64,000 bases of DNA from Gymnogyps californianus (Eukaryota > Chordata > Aves > Accipitriformes > Cathartidae), in the NCBI RefSeq assembly GCF_018139145.2, contig NC_059476.1, forward strand, positions 14,067,001-14,131,000, given 5' to 3'. The notes under the pieces were generated by a model. It was given only the letters and a program-made list of their open reading frames with translations. It made no database searches and was not told where the DNA came from. Both the position numbers and the translations under genes were made by a program. This document shows positions 26,201-41,200 of this stretch, piece by piece (within the stretch, counting starts at the first letter, position 1; each line of letters opens with the position of its first letter).

Positions 26201-29200
26201 ACAAGACATTTCTTTTTAATCCAACAGAACAAAACAGTTTCATTAAATGACAATTTTTTGTTTATACCAGCATGACATTGCAGTAAAAAAGCCTTACAAT
26301 GCAATTGCTCACCACCCACTGACCGATGCCTGAGCAGCGATCCGCCCCTCCCGGCCAACTCCCCCCTGTTTATATACTGGGCATGACGTTCTATGGTATG
26401 GAATACCCCTTTGGCTAGTTCGGGTCAGCTGTCCTGGCTCTGCTCCCTCCCAGCTTCTTGCACACCTGCTTGCTGGCAGAGCATGGGAAACTGAAAAATC
26501 CTTGGCTTAGGATAAGCGCTACTTAGCAACAACTAAAACATCAGTGTGTTATCAACAGTATTCTCACACTAAATCCAAAACACAGCACTGTACCAGCTAT
26601 TAAGAAGAAAATTAACTCTATCCCAGCCGAAACCAGGACAGTCTGCAAGGGTGCATAGGAAATGCTTATCTCCATTTTCCCTACGTACTAGCTTGCACAT
26701 AGGTGCAAGGGGGAAAAGAGTGTGCTCAGAGATTGAGAAGTCCCTGGTATGAGAATATTTAGCATATATTTTAAGTTCAAAACACAGAGCAAAAAGCCTG
26801 GTAGCACTGCAGAGAGATTAGGTCACTAGGAATACTTCTACTCGCAGCATTGAGGTACCTGCCCGTGCAAAATCAAGAAACTGTTTCAACACATTACAGT
26901 GACGGCACATGTTGTTACAAGAAATGGAAGCTAATAAATTCAATGCTTAGAGAGACATGCTCTCCTGGATCTAATGAGGGTAGCTTTAGAAACTATTACT
27001 CCTCTGCCAGAGGCTGCCACCTCACAGAGAAGACATCATAACCTTTCATGTGAACACATTCTGTTTCAGTACAAAACCAGGGTAACTTAGAGCTCTTTCA
27101 ACGCTGTCCACCATAGGTGTGGATTTACTTGACAAATGAGTGATGTTTTCTTGCATGAAATGCTTAACATAGTTAAGCAAGATCTTGAGTCATGGCAGTC
27201 TTCACAAACAGTACAGAGAAAGTACTGATTAGTAGTCTGATAGCCCTGAAAAACAAAATCCGTGGATTCCACACTTATTTGGCAAATTAAATGAACCAGA
27301 AATAAATGTAGCAATATGCCATTAGGGCCACCTGTTTGCATGTTCAGTCACTCCTGTGAATGCAAAAGTCATATTAAAAGCTATCTTTGCCAAATAGCCT
27401 ATAAATCTTTTCAATATTGTAAAAGATGAATGAGATTTAAAATATGGTGCTCAGATATATACCCAAATACATTCCTAATTCTATATTTAATGAAGAACAG
27501 TAAGAACACACAATTTTTGCAGACAGGTCTCCTAATCAACTTGCTTAAACAAATGAGCTCCTAACACCAAAAGAAACCTCAAGGACGAAAGCATCAGATA
27601 TTTGTCTCATATTAACAGTGTGCCAGCATGTCTGCCAAGAGATTTTACTGAGCTGAACATTCTGGTACTCTGGAGACCACTAGCAAGGTGGGCAACCACA
27701 GATCTTTCCACATTAAGCAATCCAAAAATACTTAGATCTAGCTTTATCTAAACAAGCTTGTGCAAATTTGTTTTACTTCCCAGAAGGAAAAAGAATTTAC
27801 CATAATTTTCAACACAACCCTCTTTTTTTTTTTTTTTTCTTTCATGGCTGGCTGACCTGTTACTGAACTATGAATGGCTATTTTTTCACTGCTACACATA
27901 ATATTGCCTTGGCCAAAAGATCTTTTGGGGTCAGCTATCTTCTCACACAGGACTTGCTAAAAAAGTTTTATGGTAAGCCAAGTAAGCTATTAAAGTCTAA
28001 ACACCAGCCTCTAACAACTGGAACCATGAACAGCATTGTGTATACCACCATATAACATTCAAAACCTGAAAAGGCTGATGAGTTAATTGCTTCATTTTGT
28101 AACTCAGCACAGAGATGCCAGTTCTTTATAAGTAAGCAAATTTATGTTGTATATTTTAAAAAAAAAATCATCAGTGTTGCAGTTTTTCACCCTTATTTCT
28201 CCTGAGAGATTGTTTGAGAGCAGCAAGAATCCCAACATCACATCCACTGATGAGAGGCAGACAAAGGTCAAGTAAAGCGTCGCACATAAATGGCAAAATG
28301 GTTCTTTCCTAATCAAATTCAGCACACAGTTGGATAGGAAGTTGGACAGTTCATTCCCATCTGCTTCTCAAGTAAAACACCTACCTATGCAAACCAGAGT
28401 ATAAATTTGTAATCTACTATACATGTTTATGTTATAAACCCTTATTCTGAAATAACCCAAGGCTGTAAATCACAGCTATCCAAGGTCCTAATCTCTGCCA
28501 ATTGCAATAGGATATGTGTAGTATTTTAGATCTTTACGTCAGAATAACAGAATGTATCCTTAAGTGATCTGTTCTCTTCCTCTAGTATTGTTAGTGAGAT
28601 CCCCAAGGAAGAGATATGAATGGAGAGAACCATTATCTGAGGAAAATGACACTCCCTGAAAGGAACAAGCGAGGTGGAAGCGTTAAGTTCTGTCAGAAAA
28701 TTCCACTTCAGCTGGGAAAGTGTTCCCTCTGCTTTCTAAATCATGATTCACAGTAATGTGCATACACATTCAGGGCTAAGGAGGCAATCTCATTCCCCTT
28801 ATACCCTATTTCCCATACATGTAGGCAACTCCTAAAGGGATAAAACAGAGTGGAGCCAGGATGGAAAGGAAAAAGTTTCTTCTCTGATACAGTTTTATGA
28901 TTCCGTAGCTCCAGTGTACCATGATTTTATGCATGGTTTGAAGCAGGGATATTGCCAGATGATGACTGTGGACTCCTATTTCCAGTCCAAATACAAACTG
29001 TCCAGATAAAGTGTCAGGGACTCAAAACATTCATTTCCCCAAAACACACAGGAATGAAGAAACCACTTATGCCATTTATCCAGTGAGCTTTCCTTTTAAC
29101 AAATTAAAATTAGATCAGGAAGAGCAGAGAGAGAAACACAAGGAAAAACATATTCTTCTACCTTAGATTCAATCAGATTTTTACTGTACAAGTTCCTCTC

Positions 29201-32200
29201 TGTTCTCACAGCTTCACAGCGGTTTTGTTGCTGTTTTAATTTAATCGCAGACTCTTCTATTTTCTTCTCATAGTCACAGATCTGCATTTCCCGTATTTCA
29301 ATATCTTTCAGGTGCTGGAGGACCTGGAGTGGAAAGAAGGAAGTCAACATGATTAAACCATCATCACAAGATTATAAGGATGGGGCAGACTTTGTGATTT
29401 TCTTCTAAGATGACAAGTTCAAATCCCTGTGATAAGAAGTTTCAGCTACAGCAAAAAATCACTTCAGTCCAAGTACAAGTTTAACCTTTCTGGATTGCTT
29501 ATGTGGGACAACATTTTATTTTAATCTGATACCTAGGTTTTGTTGAAGACTAAAACTTAAAGATGTGAACTTATTTAATTTAAAAACAAGCTACTGAAAA
29601 TATTGCCACTGAGCAGGTTCAATAAAATCAACATAAACAGCTTTCATCAAGAATAGCCTTAGGTTATTTATAGAACAAAGTTAGATTTTGTATGTTGGTT
29701 TGGATGTCAGCTGTATGATAAGATGAAGAAAAACACATATATTTTTCCAAGAAGCCCTGCATGTACTCCTATATTCTAACAACCCAACTTTTTTTTTAAT
29801 GAACACATGATCACAAACTGTTGATGATCACAAACTGTTGATATATAATTACAATAATTAGGAAGTCAGTTAATGTAACTTATACTTGATCTAAATAAGC
29901 AGGTAATCACCATTAGTTGCTTCTCTGAAGGATTAGAAATAATGATGTGAAGATTACCTAAAGAGAATGGAGTATTGTAGACTGTAGAAAGATGATGATC
30001 ACATGTGGTATCAATAAAAAAAATATACAAAATTTTATAGACACCTTCATTAAACAGTTACCACCATAACAATACATAAGAATTACTACATTAAAGGAGC
30101 AAAAATAGAAATAGTTGCTAATCATTATGATGGGCTTCCTAATTATTTTTTTACAACGTAAGAACCTTCCTCCTGCTGTACAAAGTTGAAAACCAAGGAG
30201 CACAAACAAGCAGTATTCAAACAAAATCCAGCATTACAAAGAAAGAAGATTAAAAGAAATAAAAATAAAAATAAGGAGTACACACATCAAGAACATAATT
30301 TTTCAGGTTCGCTGCCCGGGGGAGAAAACAATGCCACCCTTAAAGCTGGGAAAAAGATCAAGCATTAAAGAAAAAGCTGATGAATCACATGGACAAAATC
30401 CAGGAGACAAGCCCATTTACAACTGCATTTCATACCCAGTTCTCCTGACTCTGTTTTTGAAGGTAGCAATTTGAGCTAAGATTTATGTTCATATGTCAAA
30501 GCAGAAGAATTAAAAAAATATGTTTACATCAAATAGTCAAAAACTGCAAAGTTTGTGGTCAACAATGTTGTCCCTTGCTTAGCAGTAAAGCCTTGTGAGG
30601 TCCAACTATGGGGCAGGAGCTTAATTAATTGATCATTCTACCAAGTAGCTCCAACCAACTTTGAAGACAGGGCATAGCTAAATATAGAAAATTTTATTAA
30701 AGCAGCAGGAATACAATTCCAGCACATTTGTAGCTGACTGCAGAGGACCCCAGGAACTGCTTACAGTGCAATACAAAAACACAGTCCCAGTTTATAACCT
30801 ACTCCTGCCTTTTCCTTTTCTGTTAAAACAACTTGCCAATAGTAATAGCAGGGAGAAGAAATCAATAAGGCATGGTTTCTATCTGTACTATGGTGATCAT
30901 AGGCTGGAGCAAGATTTGAAAGTAGGTCACTGCATTTGTAAGTCTTTTACTTGGTTTTGATACAATATAAGTGCAATAAGCTTGCGGACTAAGTTTTCTG
31001 AGTTGTGCTCACAGGCTGGATGCTGACTCTGCTCTTTTAGGAATGATTAAACCCAAATAATTCTCCTTCATAAATACAGAAAAGATACGTGCAATGTTTC
31101 CCAACAGAGCCCTGTGGGAGGCTGAGCATCCTCAATTCTGATTTAGTTGATAGCACACTACACCTCTCAGATTTGGCAATGAGGGGCCAAAGCTAAGCAG
31201 AAAGTATTAGATATTCAGTTTTCTTCTGCCCCCTCACAGTTTTTTATCTGTACACTTAACTATCATCTACTGTTGGTTACCTGTTTAGTTCAGTGAACCT
31301 ACTCAAGATCTCAGTAATGGTGCCATCGTTATTTGCTTACCTTTATTTAACCACTCCGAGCAGTGCTGCCATGGTCTTAATGATACGCCTGTTGAGCATT
31401 AGGTTTTCCAAAATATTACGTGAATTTAAAAAAGGAAATATGTTTTTTAATTTTCCTGGATATGCCATTGTAAATGGCTTTTTTGGAAAAAACAATATAT
31501 TAGAGACTGTTTTTGTGATCTCTTATAAGGTGCAGTCAGGGAACACTTCAGGTGGGACTGAAGGGTATACTTCACTGCTTCCTTTTCAGCAGCCTAACCT
31601 TCCACAGGGAAACTAAGATTTCATAATCTAAGAATTTCAATTCAAAAAAGAAATATTCTACTAACATTTGTAGCTCAGTCATACAGGCTACACAACAAAG
31701 AGCAGAGCCAGATTTTTTTCTCATTTGTGCTGGCTAACTAGAAGTATGACTATTCAACAAGTGACACTGGCTTAAAAATGGTACAAATGAGCAGTCAGCC
31801 AGGCTAATAATTAGAAGAGCAAGTCTAGCATGAATTCTCACCACTAAAATCTTTAACTGTTGTGAATATAACTTTGCTGACTCTGTTCATCAGTTACTCA
31901 GTAGTAAATGATGATTTTGAAAGAGGAATTCTGCAGCTCTATAGATTCTGCCCTGCTGCAAATAACCAGACAGCTTTCAGAGCCAGCATGGCTGTGTCTG
32001 CCTTGCAGGAGTTCCAAGAAGTCTTTGGAATTAGATGGGTTTGGCTCTTTCCAGCTCTTACACAATTCAGAAGGTGTGCAGCAAGCTCCTTCACAGCCGG
32101 CTTGATGGTAAAAGGTGACGGAAGAGCACTGACTGGCCATATGATTGCTGCCCATCAGTAGCTCATTCCCCACCAGTTGTGAAATGGCTCCTGTAGTTTT

Positions 32201-35200
32201 GCCACAGTTTCTCAAATCTGCATAGGTCAGTGAACCTAAGTATTACTTAGTGAATATAATAATCCTGGTCCTATGTCCTCCTTCTACTCTGTGTTTTGCC
32301 CTGTCTTATCCATCCAAACAATGAGTAATTTCATGTAGGCAATCTCTGCAGGGACAAGACTATTGTCTCACATACTCCTGTGCTCAGAACTGCTCCTGCT
32401 GCTCTTCACCTGCAAGCTGAGTAAGGAATTGTCCCTTTAGTGAGCCACAGAAGCATGCAAGTCCTTCGGAAACTTGCAATCACAATGCAGGCATCATTAT
32501 ACAAACAGCTCAAGTGTCATAACCCATTTACTGAGGCTCTGCCTTATAAGAAGTGACAGAAAATTTGCACCCAAAGTGGCAGGGGAAAAAAAGAAAAAGT
32601 AAACAAGAAAACATTTGTCATTTTCACCCTCAAAATATTGTGAGCAACCCTAATCAGAATTGAAAGCAAGAGCCTTGTAGTTCTGAGTGTTATGAATTAC
32701 TCCCTGGCTCTAGTTTACAATGTTCTTAACTCCTATCTATACTGTTAGAAATGCACTATAAGGGAAAGATGCAAAATATGACTTTGCAACAAAGACAAAT
32801 CTCACTTTCGTGGAATATTATTCCAAGGAAATGACAAAAGGTATTCCAGACAAGGGAGCATATACCATTAAAAAAATGATTTAAAAACCCCTGGTCACAT
32901 GAAGTTGGAAAGGATAATTTTAAAGTGAAAAGATAGCAAATAACTTGTGAGTTGAAACAGCTTGAAAGCTAATCCCAGTAAATCAATGAGCTTCTTGGAG
33001 GGCCCTTCAATGTGATCTTCAGCAATTAATGGAACATGTTACAACCATGTTCCTGAGTATACTGTCAAGAATAAAGTCGTACATAATAATGAGCAGCAGG
33101 CAACACAAATTTTATGCAGTGTTTCTCTGCAGCTGTTCCTGAAAAACTTCTATTTTGCAGACTAGCTTGAACATGTTCAGATGTTTTCATATACTGGGAG
33201 TAATCCTTCAAAATGCTAAGTCTCTTACAAAGATGTCAAGCACTGTCAGCTCTCACTGGCCTCAATTTGAGGACACCAGTAGTATGCAAGATAAGGTCCT
33301 TTGCAGATAAGACAGAACAATCAAAGAGTAATTTCCAAATGCATTTGAGAGCTTCAATTGTGGGACTCAGGTATAAGAAGTCAGAGGCCTTGGTTTGAGC
33401 TCCAGGCCTAGTTTCATTTCCCAAATGATCGCTGAATAAGAGAAGTAACATGGCTGTACTCCAAGTCTCTCACAGAATACACACCTATTGATGAGGTTCC
33501 CCCAGAGAGACCCGAAACAGTAGTGGGCAATTTCCACTGACAAGGAGAAACCTTTGTATACTGTGTGAAGACCACTGATCTAAGCTTCCTCCCACTGGCA
33601 CGTTAGCAAATGAATATATCATCTTTACAGTTTTGAGAGTAAGACAGGAAAGAACCACTTGCACAAAAAGCTGTTCCTACCTTCTGTTTGAGCTCACTGG
33701 TTTCATTGATGAAACAATCTCTCTCCTTCTCCAATTGGTAAATAATCTTCCTTTGCTTCTGAGCTTCATTCTTATAATTTTGGATTTCTTCTTCCAAGTT
33801 CTTCTTTGACTGTTCATGGAGCTTCACCAAATTTATCTGCTTCTGAGTAGCACTGGTAGCCTTGACCAAGTTCTACAGGGAACACAAAATAATGACTCTT
33901 GAGCTGAAAAGACAACACTGCCACGACTATGACAAAAAAATGCCATTGTCTAAGTGGATTATGGACTTCCCAATGTTATTACCCCTTATCTAATTTGTTC
34001 AGTTGAAATACTTGAGCCTCAAATCTGATTTAAAAAAAACCTCTAACAGAGCTGCTAAATAGTGCTTTTTCTGATTTGATGTTAAAACACTAGTGTCTGC
34101 ATTACAAAAAAATGGATAGGATTGTTTACAAGTGGATATAACTACTGACTGGAAAAACCTTACCAGCTTTAAGGCATTAGATTGTAAAGCATGCCAATAG
34201 CCAGTAAAATAAATAATAAAGCCAAATACCCTTCCTGCTCATGTCCTAAATAGCAAGTTCAAACTGGAAATTTACCAAGCTTGGTTTAAAATTATGCATA
34301 AGGATTGAACAGAAAACACCAAGATATCTTTAAGAAAATCAGCCTTCTGATCCCACTTTAAAATTTCTTTCCCTATACAAAACAGTCATTTGTTACCTGC
34401 CAAATCTGAGCCACTGCTAGAGTCAAGACACAGGACAGCAAATCTATACCAAGTAAAGCACCTCAGAAATCATCTTTTAGCATTGAATTTACTAGATTAT
34501 ACTTCAGGAATGACCATAAACATGAGATGCTGTCCTGCAGTACAAGAACCTTGGGCTGATGGAAAATGATCAGTATGAGAAACGGACCCAAAAGCAAGGA
34601 TTAGTATTAACACAGCCTGCCAAGCTGCTACGTGGTACATCAACATTTTGGGTTGTTCTTTTACTAGCAAAGACTTAGTTTGCCTAGATTAATATTAAAC
34701 TTCATATGCTACAGAGTGTAAAAGCACAGATGTAATGAAGTCTTTGGATATCAAACAACGGGTTGGCAATAAAGGTGAACACATGTAGCATTTGTGAACT
34801 CCCTGACGGTTTATATGTTAAAACTTAGAAATCTTTTGTGTGTTTATGGGTACTAATGCTATTTCAATGCACAGAAAAGAAGCAGTGTGAGCACCTGCTC
34901 AAAGAAATCTGAATGTTTTACTTAACGTTATTTATTCTACAACATTTCTATGTCCCTGTGAGTGTTTAAACCACAGACTTTTCATTCTCAAGCTGTGAGA
35001 TTTGTTTATCAGTATTACCAATGCAAGCTCACCTTGCTTAGCATATCCCTTTCCCTCACAAGCTCATCTATAGCTTTCTTGTCAATCTCTGCCTGCTTTT
35101 TGGCAGCCTCCAAATCTAGAGAAAAGGAGGAAAGAGAATAAATCCTGGGTTCAAACTGTACAGCTGTTAAAAATGCAGAAACAACTTAGTGGACTTTGTA

Positions 35201-38200
35201 AAAAACCTTAACATTAGATGAACAGTTCAGTTAGCTGTGACCAGGTTTTGCAACCACAGGTATCAGCTAATGATGTTAATACTTATTTGGGTACTTAGAA
35301 GAACTTAGAAGAACTTAGGCACAGTAATTAATGGTATGAGGACTTATTATATTTGGGTGTTCAAACCAAGATACCACAAAGAAGTTGTATTTTCTGAAAT
35401 CATGGAGCACACTGAAAATCAGAGCCTTTTAAGAAGCTTCAATGTGAGCATCCAAAAATCAAGGCACTTTCAAAAACAGGGACTTTCAGAATTCTTCTAA
35501 TCCCTGTGTGAAATCCAGTTCTCCTTTGAAGCAGAGATTCTACTGGCTTCAGTGGAGTTAAAACTACTTGCTATGGGTCAAGATTAACACTGGACATACA
35601 CTATTAAAAAGATATTAAAAATTGGAGACGTGTTTTCATTATATTTTAAAATTAATTAAAACCTGCTACACTAACACTGCAACTCAGGAAATGCAGTACA
35701 CTGGAGTACTAAGATGTGTCAACTATTGCAGAGAGACATGTTATTAGTAGCCATTCTCAGGCATTCCAGTACAGATTTGAGCTTCCTAAGTTCCTTTCTC
35801 CTTTCTAGTACAGAGCATGACCTTAAGCAGTACTAGCAAAACACTTGTGCGAAAGCTCTTCCACCCTCACAGAGATGCATGAAAAACAGACATGACTTTC
35901 CATAAATACAGTTGTATGGAAGGATTCATATCTCATACATGCAGTCTCTTCAGGACACAAGCTAGAAACAAGCTAGGGAGAGGCATTTATGCCAGTATAT
36001 ATCAACCTGAACTATATAAAGTTTATAGCAAAAGGGTTTTTTCTGCCCCAAAAAGTGAAGTCTCATCAACTCAAATATTTTGCCAACTTCATAATATTAT
36101 TTTAGGAAAAAAAAAATCATAAAACTGTTTTTTTCTGAAAATCACTTTGAAAATGTATCTGTTTTTATTTCAAAGCATATTTGATTTTGAAATTTATTAG
36201 CATTTTAAAGTTAAAAAAAAAAGTGGTTTTAAATGCTCAAAAATACCCAAAAAGCTGTTTTTTAAAGTTAAACAAAATATTTTGTTAGACCCAAGGCATT
36301 TTCTTCCAAAATTTCCATTTGGCAAAAATGTTGAAAGTTCCTTCTTAAAGTTTTCCAGAGCTGCTAGCAAGTCAAAGTCAGTACTTGGACAGCTCTAGTA
36401 TTCATGCTGACCAACTGAAGTCCTAAACATACCAGAACTAAGTTTGTCAGCTTGCTTGCACATATTCATTTCCAGGCTGTAACTATTCAGCAGAATCAAA
36501 GCAGGAAAAAAGCGTGTCCTAACCATGTCTGATTTCAGTAAGCTCTGAGATTGCTTCTCTCTCACAGGTCAGTGCAGGAGCAATGAAGGTGCATTGGGGA
36601 TGACTCTCTGTGTGACACGGCACAAATGGGCACACCACAAAGTTCAGTTATGTCTGTTGTATTTTCACCCCACATACGCTACATTATGAAAATTCTGTAA
36701 GCCTACGTTTTTAAAATGCTGCTGTAGATTCCAACTGTCATTTATACAGTCTCACACTAGACATTAAAGGAGAATGATCCTAACAGGAGAATGTACCCTG
36801 AACGAATAAATGACGAATCAGAAGACAGATCCACCCATCAGTTAGGCACCTACCTCTCTCCAATCCGGATATTTGATTTTTTAGGGTGTTTCTCTCATGT
36901 CCTGCATCAACTTTTTGTTCCTCTGCAACACGCAGCTTATTCTGGAGAACATCTCTTACTTTGTTCAGCTTTGAAATTTCAAGGCGCATCTGAGTCACTT
37001 CATCATCTCTGGCCTACAGAACAGCCACAAGGAAAGGGGAGAGAAAGTATCCACAGAAAGAAAATGCCTCTGTACTTGGTATATACTTATTCCATGAAAT
37101 TCAGGAAGCAAAGGTATAAGTGCTGCGGGTCACCTGAGAAAAGATAATTAACTAATTGAACAATATTAAAAATAATTTGAACAAAGCCAGGTAGGGCAAG
37201 GAAAATGATAATCATATCTTATGCTTTAGGGCTGAAGACGATCAATAAAGAATCCCTAGCTGCAAACCTCACACAGCACTACCCAATTAGTCCTGCAGAT
37301 TAAACATGGGCAGCTCTGATTTCCTTTGAAGTATTAGGGACAGTGACTGTGATGAGCAAGATATCTGTAGTGTGGTTTGATTGCATACCCACTGTTATCC
37401 CCATCTCTCTTATAACCTATGGCTTTAAAGAAAAGCAAAATGTAGAGTTTGTCTCATTTGCTATACAATCAGAGGAGAAAATAATCAAAACACTGCATAA
37501 CTCGTTACTAGGAAACACAACCAATAATCACAACAGAAATCAGTCTCTTTCCTTTTAAGAAGTAAATATAACTTCCTCGTATAATTCAGTGCCACTGTTA
37601 GGTTTTACAGCCATCACAGACTACAGTGTTCCACTTACAGCCTCAGATACTGATTCTGTGAGATGGTGAATCCTGCTATGTGAGTATCCTCTGGGAGGAT
37701 GTGAATCTCCTCAATTCTTACTGATAATAACCTTCAAGAGATTTATGAGTACTTTCACAGTTCGGGTTGCCCAACACCATAGTGGAGGCACTCAGCACAC
37801 TGCAGGATGAAACTGCAAGCACAGTGCCTACAAAAAGGGCATCTCAGATCATGGCTGGGGCTCTTCGAAGCTTTAGCAATCGGCTTAATTACTAACTAGG
37901 CAGTATCTTCTATTTTTTTGTTCCCAGAAGTCTGTGTGCATGACTCTACAAGTCCCACCAACTTTTCTTGAAGTTAGGATAAGATCATAGAATCAAAATC
38001 CTCCTTTTGACACTCTAGAGCCCCAAATGTAAGTCACATTCGAACACACTGTTTGTAAAGTTTTAAACAATGATGGTATTGCTAGAAGTAATGATAAAAC
38101 CAGATAACCTGGAAAAGACAGTAATTTTTTTTCAAATAGGTAAGAAAAATATCCTCCAGTCTGTCTAACAAAATACAACAGAAAACAAGCTCCTACCATA

Positions 38201-41200
38201 CAGCCCATTAAGGATCCAAATCAGAATCGTCTGTGTTATATTAGGTATGAACTGAGCTTTTAATCTGTCAGTGGTTAGTTTTTATCAGACTAACAGTTCC
38301 CATTTTTTTAAAAAAAAAAAGCTGTCTATTGGCAAACCACATTATTATTTAGGTGAATTGGTTATACTTGACTAAACCTTGATAAAATAATGATTTTCTA
38401 CCTGAATTTTCTAATGTTTAGTGTTTTAACCCCATTGATGTTACAAAATGCAAGATATGGTAGACAGAGTAATAACATCTAAGACTTATACATTACCCTT
38501 TATCACAAATGCTCTCAAAGTACCCTAAAAAGCATATGCAGGAATCATTTAATCCTTCCCCAACTGAAACTCACCTGCTTCTGAGTGGTACAAAACAACT
38601 GTTAAACAATGTAAAGTCAGGCAAGAAAACCATTTAGATCAGAAAGTAAACACCATCTTGGTTACTTGTAATTAACTTCCCCAACCAATGCTGCGGGGGA
38701 AAAATTTTAGTGTTGGAAGCAACTCCCTTCAGTGGAAGCTATCCAGGACACTGTCGTTATAATTTATTACATTTTTCAATGGGTTTTGGCAACATTCAGA
38801 TTATATTAATCACTGTAAGAAAGAAAGTCGTTGCTTTTATCTGAAGTTCTCACAATTGAAAAAAGACCTTATGCTTGTCAAAAGTACCATGCATCCTTTA
38901 TGAACACAATGTGTTGAGCATTTTGGTTTATGTATTTTATGAAACACAGCTCTTCCAGCAGGACAGGTGCTACTCTGTCAGGTGACAAGGTTGGAAACTG
39001 CACCATGGTACTGCCACAGAAAGAATGGCATCCAGTGACAGCCAGATGCATTCCTAAAAACTCCTCAGATTTCCTCCAAAACTACCCATAGGGAACTATC
39101 AGTACAAGAACTGAGGTCATCCCTGTCCCAGGTGGTAAGACTGCTGTCAGAGTGATATGGCTGATAGGATGCATGCGCCTTCTGGTACTTACTTTCAGTT
39201 CTGCTGTCTTCTGCTGGATGTCCTGCATCACCTCTTCAAACATCACACTGTGCTGCTCGCTCTCTTGCATGAGCTTATTATTTCTCATCTGAAATTGCTC
39301 AAGTTCCTTACCAGCTCTTTCATTCAAGATCTGTTAGATTAAAGAACAATCCTATTAATTCTTCTTAATCTCATTACAATATCTACATATACATGAAGAC
39401 AGAACCTTCCATCTCCCCAGGACATAAAAGCTGCTACAGATTGTTGTCTGCTTAAAAACCACTCTTCATTGCTGATGAAATTACTAATGTGAAATATGAT
39501 ACATGTTCATATTGACTAGGGGAAACGATAATTTCTAATGAATAACACAGCCAGTGTCTTTTTCTTCTGGGAGCTTTGCAGGTCTCTCTTGCAGGTGGTA
39601 GATAAATATTTTACTTCTTGTTAGGCATTTGGCAAGCATCACGTAACACAACTTGCTACATATAATTACTGAAAATGAGTATGAGATTCAAATTACTTCA
39701 ATCAGCAGAGGGCAGGGGAGCTCTGTTTCTTAGCAAGCAAATCCTACATTAATATGCTGATAACATTTCTCTGGGTACATGGTTTGCTGAGACCACGACA
39801 CAACCATTTTCCTCTCTAATTTGTCTTCAGTCAAAAGCCCAGAACAGCAGTTTCATGGTTTCTGTGGAGAACATATACTTCAATACAGGAGCTGTCAGTC
39901 TTTTCTTCTGCTTGATGGGACTTCTCCTAACAGATATTACTCCGTAAGTGTGGAAAGAACAACCATCATATTTTTCACTTCAAGCATTAATGTGTGATAA
40001 ACTGATGAAGTCAATATGTACTATGTCCTTAACAAACATGGAAGTAAAAGAAGTGGAATCTCCCTCTTCTGAATGCATGCAGAAGCAAAGACAATATGTA
40101 AAAACAAGGAATACTGTTTGTTGTGTTGCAAATGTCAGGATAACACTGTGTTTCAGGCGATTCTTTATTGAGACTTGGACATGGGTGGGATGAAGCCTAC
40201 AGTAGCTGTATCAAACCATCTTCACTGTCATGCAAGCAAGGATATTTTATTAGAAATTTCAGTGGAATAAGAGCAGGCATCACAGCCAACTACAATTCAG
40301 TTGAGAAACAATAACCCAATGACATTGCAATAGCTGAGTCACCTTCTCTTGTAGATCTCTACCCTGACTCTTGCACAGTTGGATAGCCTGTGTTTTGGAC
40401 AGACTTTTTGCAAAAGACAATGCAGGGCCTCCACAGACACCTTCAAGCCAGCACAGGCAACAAAGACAGTGCAGTAGTCTGGTTAGTTAGCCTAGGCACA
40501 GCACTTTATGTGAACTACTGGTTTCCAGGATAGTTTGGACAACTGAATGCCCCTAAAACCTGCACTTACAAAGGTTGAAAGGGACTATAGAAAGGAGGAG
40601 GAAGAATGAAACAGAACCAGGAGTTGTAGATATCCTATTTAAAAACAATGTGATTGTCCTGGCAGATCATGGAGCTGCCCTCAAAAGCTGCATCAAATCA
40701 GTGATATTCAGAGAAATAATCAAGTCTTCTCTGTATTTCTTTATGTGAAGTATTCTACTAAGATTCTATGTTGACAAAAAATTGTCACAGACCTCTACCT
40801 TCACAAATTCAGGGACCTGAAGGGAAGAAAAAGCCCTAAAAGTCATAAATTTACAAGATACACACAACTCCCAAAGAAGTTTCCCTTGAGGTAGGACCGT
40901 TTTACAGTGATGAGATCTCCCCTGCCATTTACTGAAATTGCTTCTCTGAGAGTTTCTCAAAGTCAGGGGAAATGGACTGAAAACCTGAAGATTCAAACAC
41001 TTGCAGAACACTATGTTAGGACATTTCCAGATAAAGTTTTTAGAAACAGAATGGGGAAAATCAATCAAAAAGGTTTACAAAGACAGTTCTCTGCCCTTTC
41101 ACAGAAACTCTTCCACAAGTTTGAGAGGTAGATGAAAATTATTGTGACAGAGAAGAAAGAAGGGGTCGGAGGTAAAATGACTTTACCAATGCCACTATAC

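Larger units (their letters stand above)
22425..33680 (-). other. CFAP58 introns 11, 10 and 9 (apart from exons 11 and 10)
   Basis: Intron 11 (22425-25925) shows only simple A-runs. Intron 10 (26073-29161) contains the sense LTR fragment. Intron 9 (29324-33680) contains the 17-base tandem duplication. No other genes are supported. Confidence 0.7.
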
